Part shown: in pieces, positions 63,507-64,000 of the stretch | Layout of the letters: each line of letters begins with the position of its first letter | How positions within the stretch are numbered: position 1 is the first letter of the stretch | IMG/VR virus record: IMGVR_UViG_3300017963_000011 | Coordinates: 1 to 64,000 of that record | DNA length: 64,000 nucleotides | Source of the DNA: a virus | Reading direction: 5' to 3' (one strand) | Notes under the pieces: generated by a model | Database searches by the model: none | The model's input: the letters and a program-made list of their open reading frames with translations, nothing else | What the model was told of the DNA's origin: nothing | Made by a program: the position numbers and the translations under genes

Positions 63507-63999
63507 CTTCGTCTTCTTCCTTCTTGAGCGTTTCGACCTGATCTCTGAGCTTGTTGAAGGTCGTTGGGTAGTTCGCACACCACTCGCGCACTGCACGCAT
63601 TCCCTGGCCGATGGTCTTCTCCTTGTAGCTGAACCACCCGTTGCTGGCCTTCTCGATCAGATCGAATGAGATAGCATCCTCGATGATGAGTGTGTACGGG
63701 CAAAAGCCCTCACCGTAGTAGAAGGGGATCTCTACCTCTTTGCCGAGACAGGGGCCGACCTGATCCTTCTTGATGACAACCCGGATCACATGGCCGACAG
63801 TCTCACCCTTCTCCTTGAGGTTGCGCAACTTGTTCATGAAGATCCGCATGGCCGCGAAGTGGCGAAATGCCTTGGCGCCGGGCGAGTCCCAATAGACGTA
63901 GTTCGAGCCCTTCTGCTGAACGAGGCGAGCCTGATTGAGCCATACTACGCAGCAACGGCTTTTGCCAACAGGACCAGAGATCTTGCGGCAATGCTGGGA
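63436..63999 (-). CDS. RecA/UvsX-like recombinase (partial, C-terminal part)
   Basis: The frame is open to the right window edge; about 187 residues are visible. VVWLNQARLVQQKGSNYVYWDSPGAKAFRHFAAMRIFMNKL, then TVGHVIRVVIKKDQVGP, EVEIPFYYGEGF and WFSYKEKTIGQGMRAVREW match RecA from the L2 region on (VFINQ...GG.ALKFYAS.R, V+V+KNK..P...A.F.I.YG.G, W+SY....GQG). The C-tail is acidic, ends LDW and overlaps the SbcC N-half. It pairs homologous strands for recombination-dependent replication. Confidence 0.85.
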   Translation of the reverse strand, partial: SQHCRKISGPVGKSRCCVVWLNQARLVQQKGSNYVYWDSPGAKAFRHFAAMRIFMNKLRNLKEKGETVGHVIRVVIKKDQVGPCLGKEVEIPFYYGEGFCPYTLIIEDAISFDLIEKASNGWFSYKEKTIGQGMRAVREWCANYPTTFNKLRDQVETLKKEEDEDADQEDEVSELSESQDDDIDLDW

Positions 64000-64000
64000 C

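Noticed and set aside
1-64000. CRISPR array, diversity-generating retroelement, transposase, integrase or attachment site.
   Set aside because: No evenly spaced direct repeats, no reverse transcriptase or recombinase pattern was seen; the only dispersed repeat is the palindrome.

Overview
The window is a continuous stretch of a tailed double-stranded DNA bacteriophage genome, both ends open, with no ribosomal, tRNA or host housekeeping genes. Genes are packed tightly, often with ATGA-type stop/start overlaps, Shine-Dalgarno sites are common, and near-consensus sigma-70 promoters occur, so the host is a bacterium; the sequence does not identify it. A tape measure, a distal-tail-like protein and a tail hub, with no contractile sheath, point to a siphovirus-like (long, non-contractile) tail. 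The head genes (DUF935-type portal, gpI-like protease/scaffold, DUF1320-type connector) have the Mu-like order.

Layout. (1) 1-17,742, minus strand: an accessory ('early') block of about 49 mostly very small genes. More than 20 encode CxxC zinc-ribbon proteins. It also holds two DNA methyltransferases, a Lar-like anti-restriction candidate, a MerR-like HTH protein, a sigma-70 family factor with a noncoding leader that has its own promoter and terminator, ThyX, tiny membrane peptides, a lipoprotein, and two proteins with virion-like domains. (2) 17,870-55,001, plus strand: the late module. A near-perfect promoter leads almost leaderlessly into terminase; portal, a catalytically dead DNA-ligase-like protein, protease with nested scaffold, decoration and major capsid proteins, connectors, tail tube, -1 frameshifted tail chaperone, tape measure, distal tail, carbohydrate-binding-like and beta-helix-like fibres, a hub gene split by a frameshift, further fibres, a papain-fold hydrolase, a membrane-anchored CheY-like receiver protein, an M15 endolysin and a holin candidate follow, ending at a strong terminator. 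(3) 55,007-64,000, minus strand, converging on that terminator: replication/recombination genes (DnaG-like primase, HU-like protein, a Rad50/SbcC ATPase split into two genes on either side of SbcD, PD-(D/E)XK nuclease, DnaB-like helicase, HIRAN protein, RecA/UvsX).

The most striking signal outside the genes is a 14-bp palindrome, TGGTAGCGCTACCA, found 19 times with an invariant 10-bp core. It is spread about every 1-6 kb through all three modules, at gene junctions (several genes end in Trp-stop inside it) or inside genes, where it is usually read as Gly-Ser-Ala-Thr. Its layout matches LacI/GalR-family operators, so it may be a genome-wide operator/silencing system or a decoy for a host repressor.

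How the genes work together: the methylases and Lar-like protein would protect incoming DNA; the sigma factor, HTH proteins and palindrome probably steer transcription; ThyX supplies dTMP; primase, helicase, SbcCD, nuclease and RecA copy and repair the genome; the late operon builds virions and lyses the cell.
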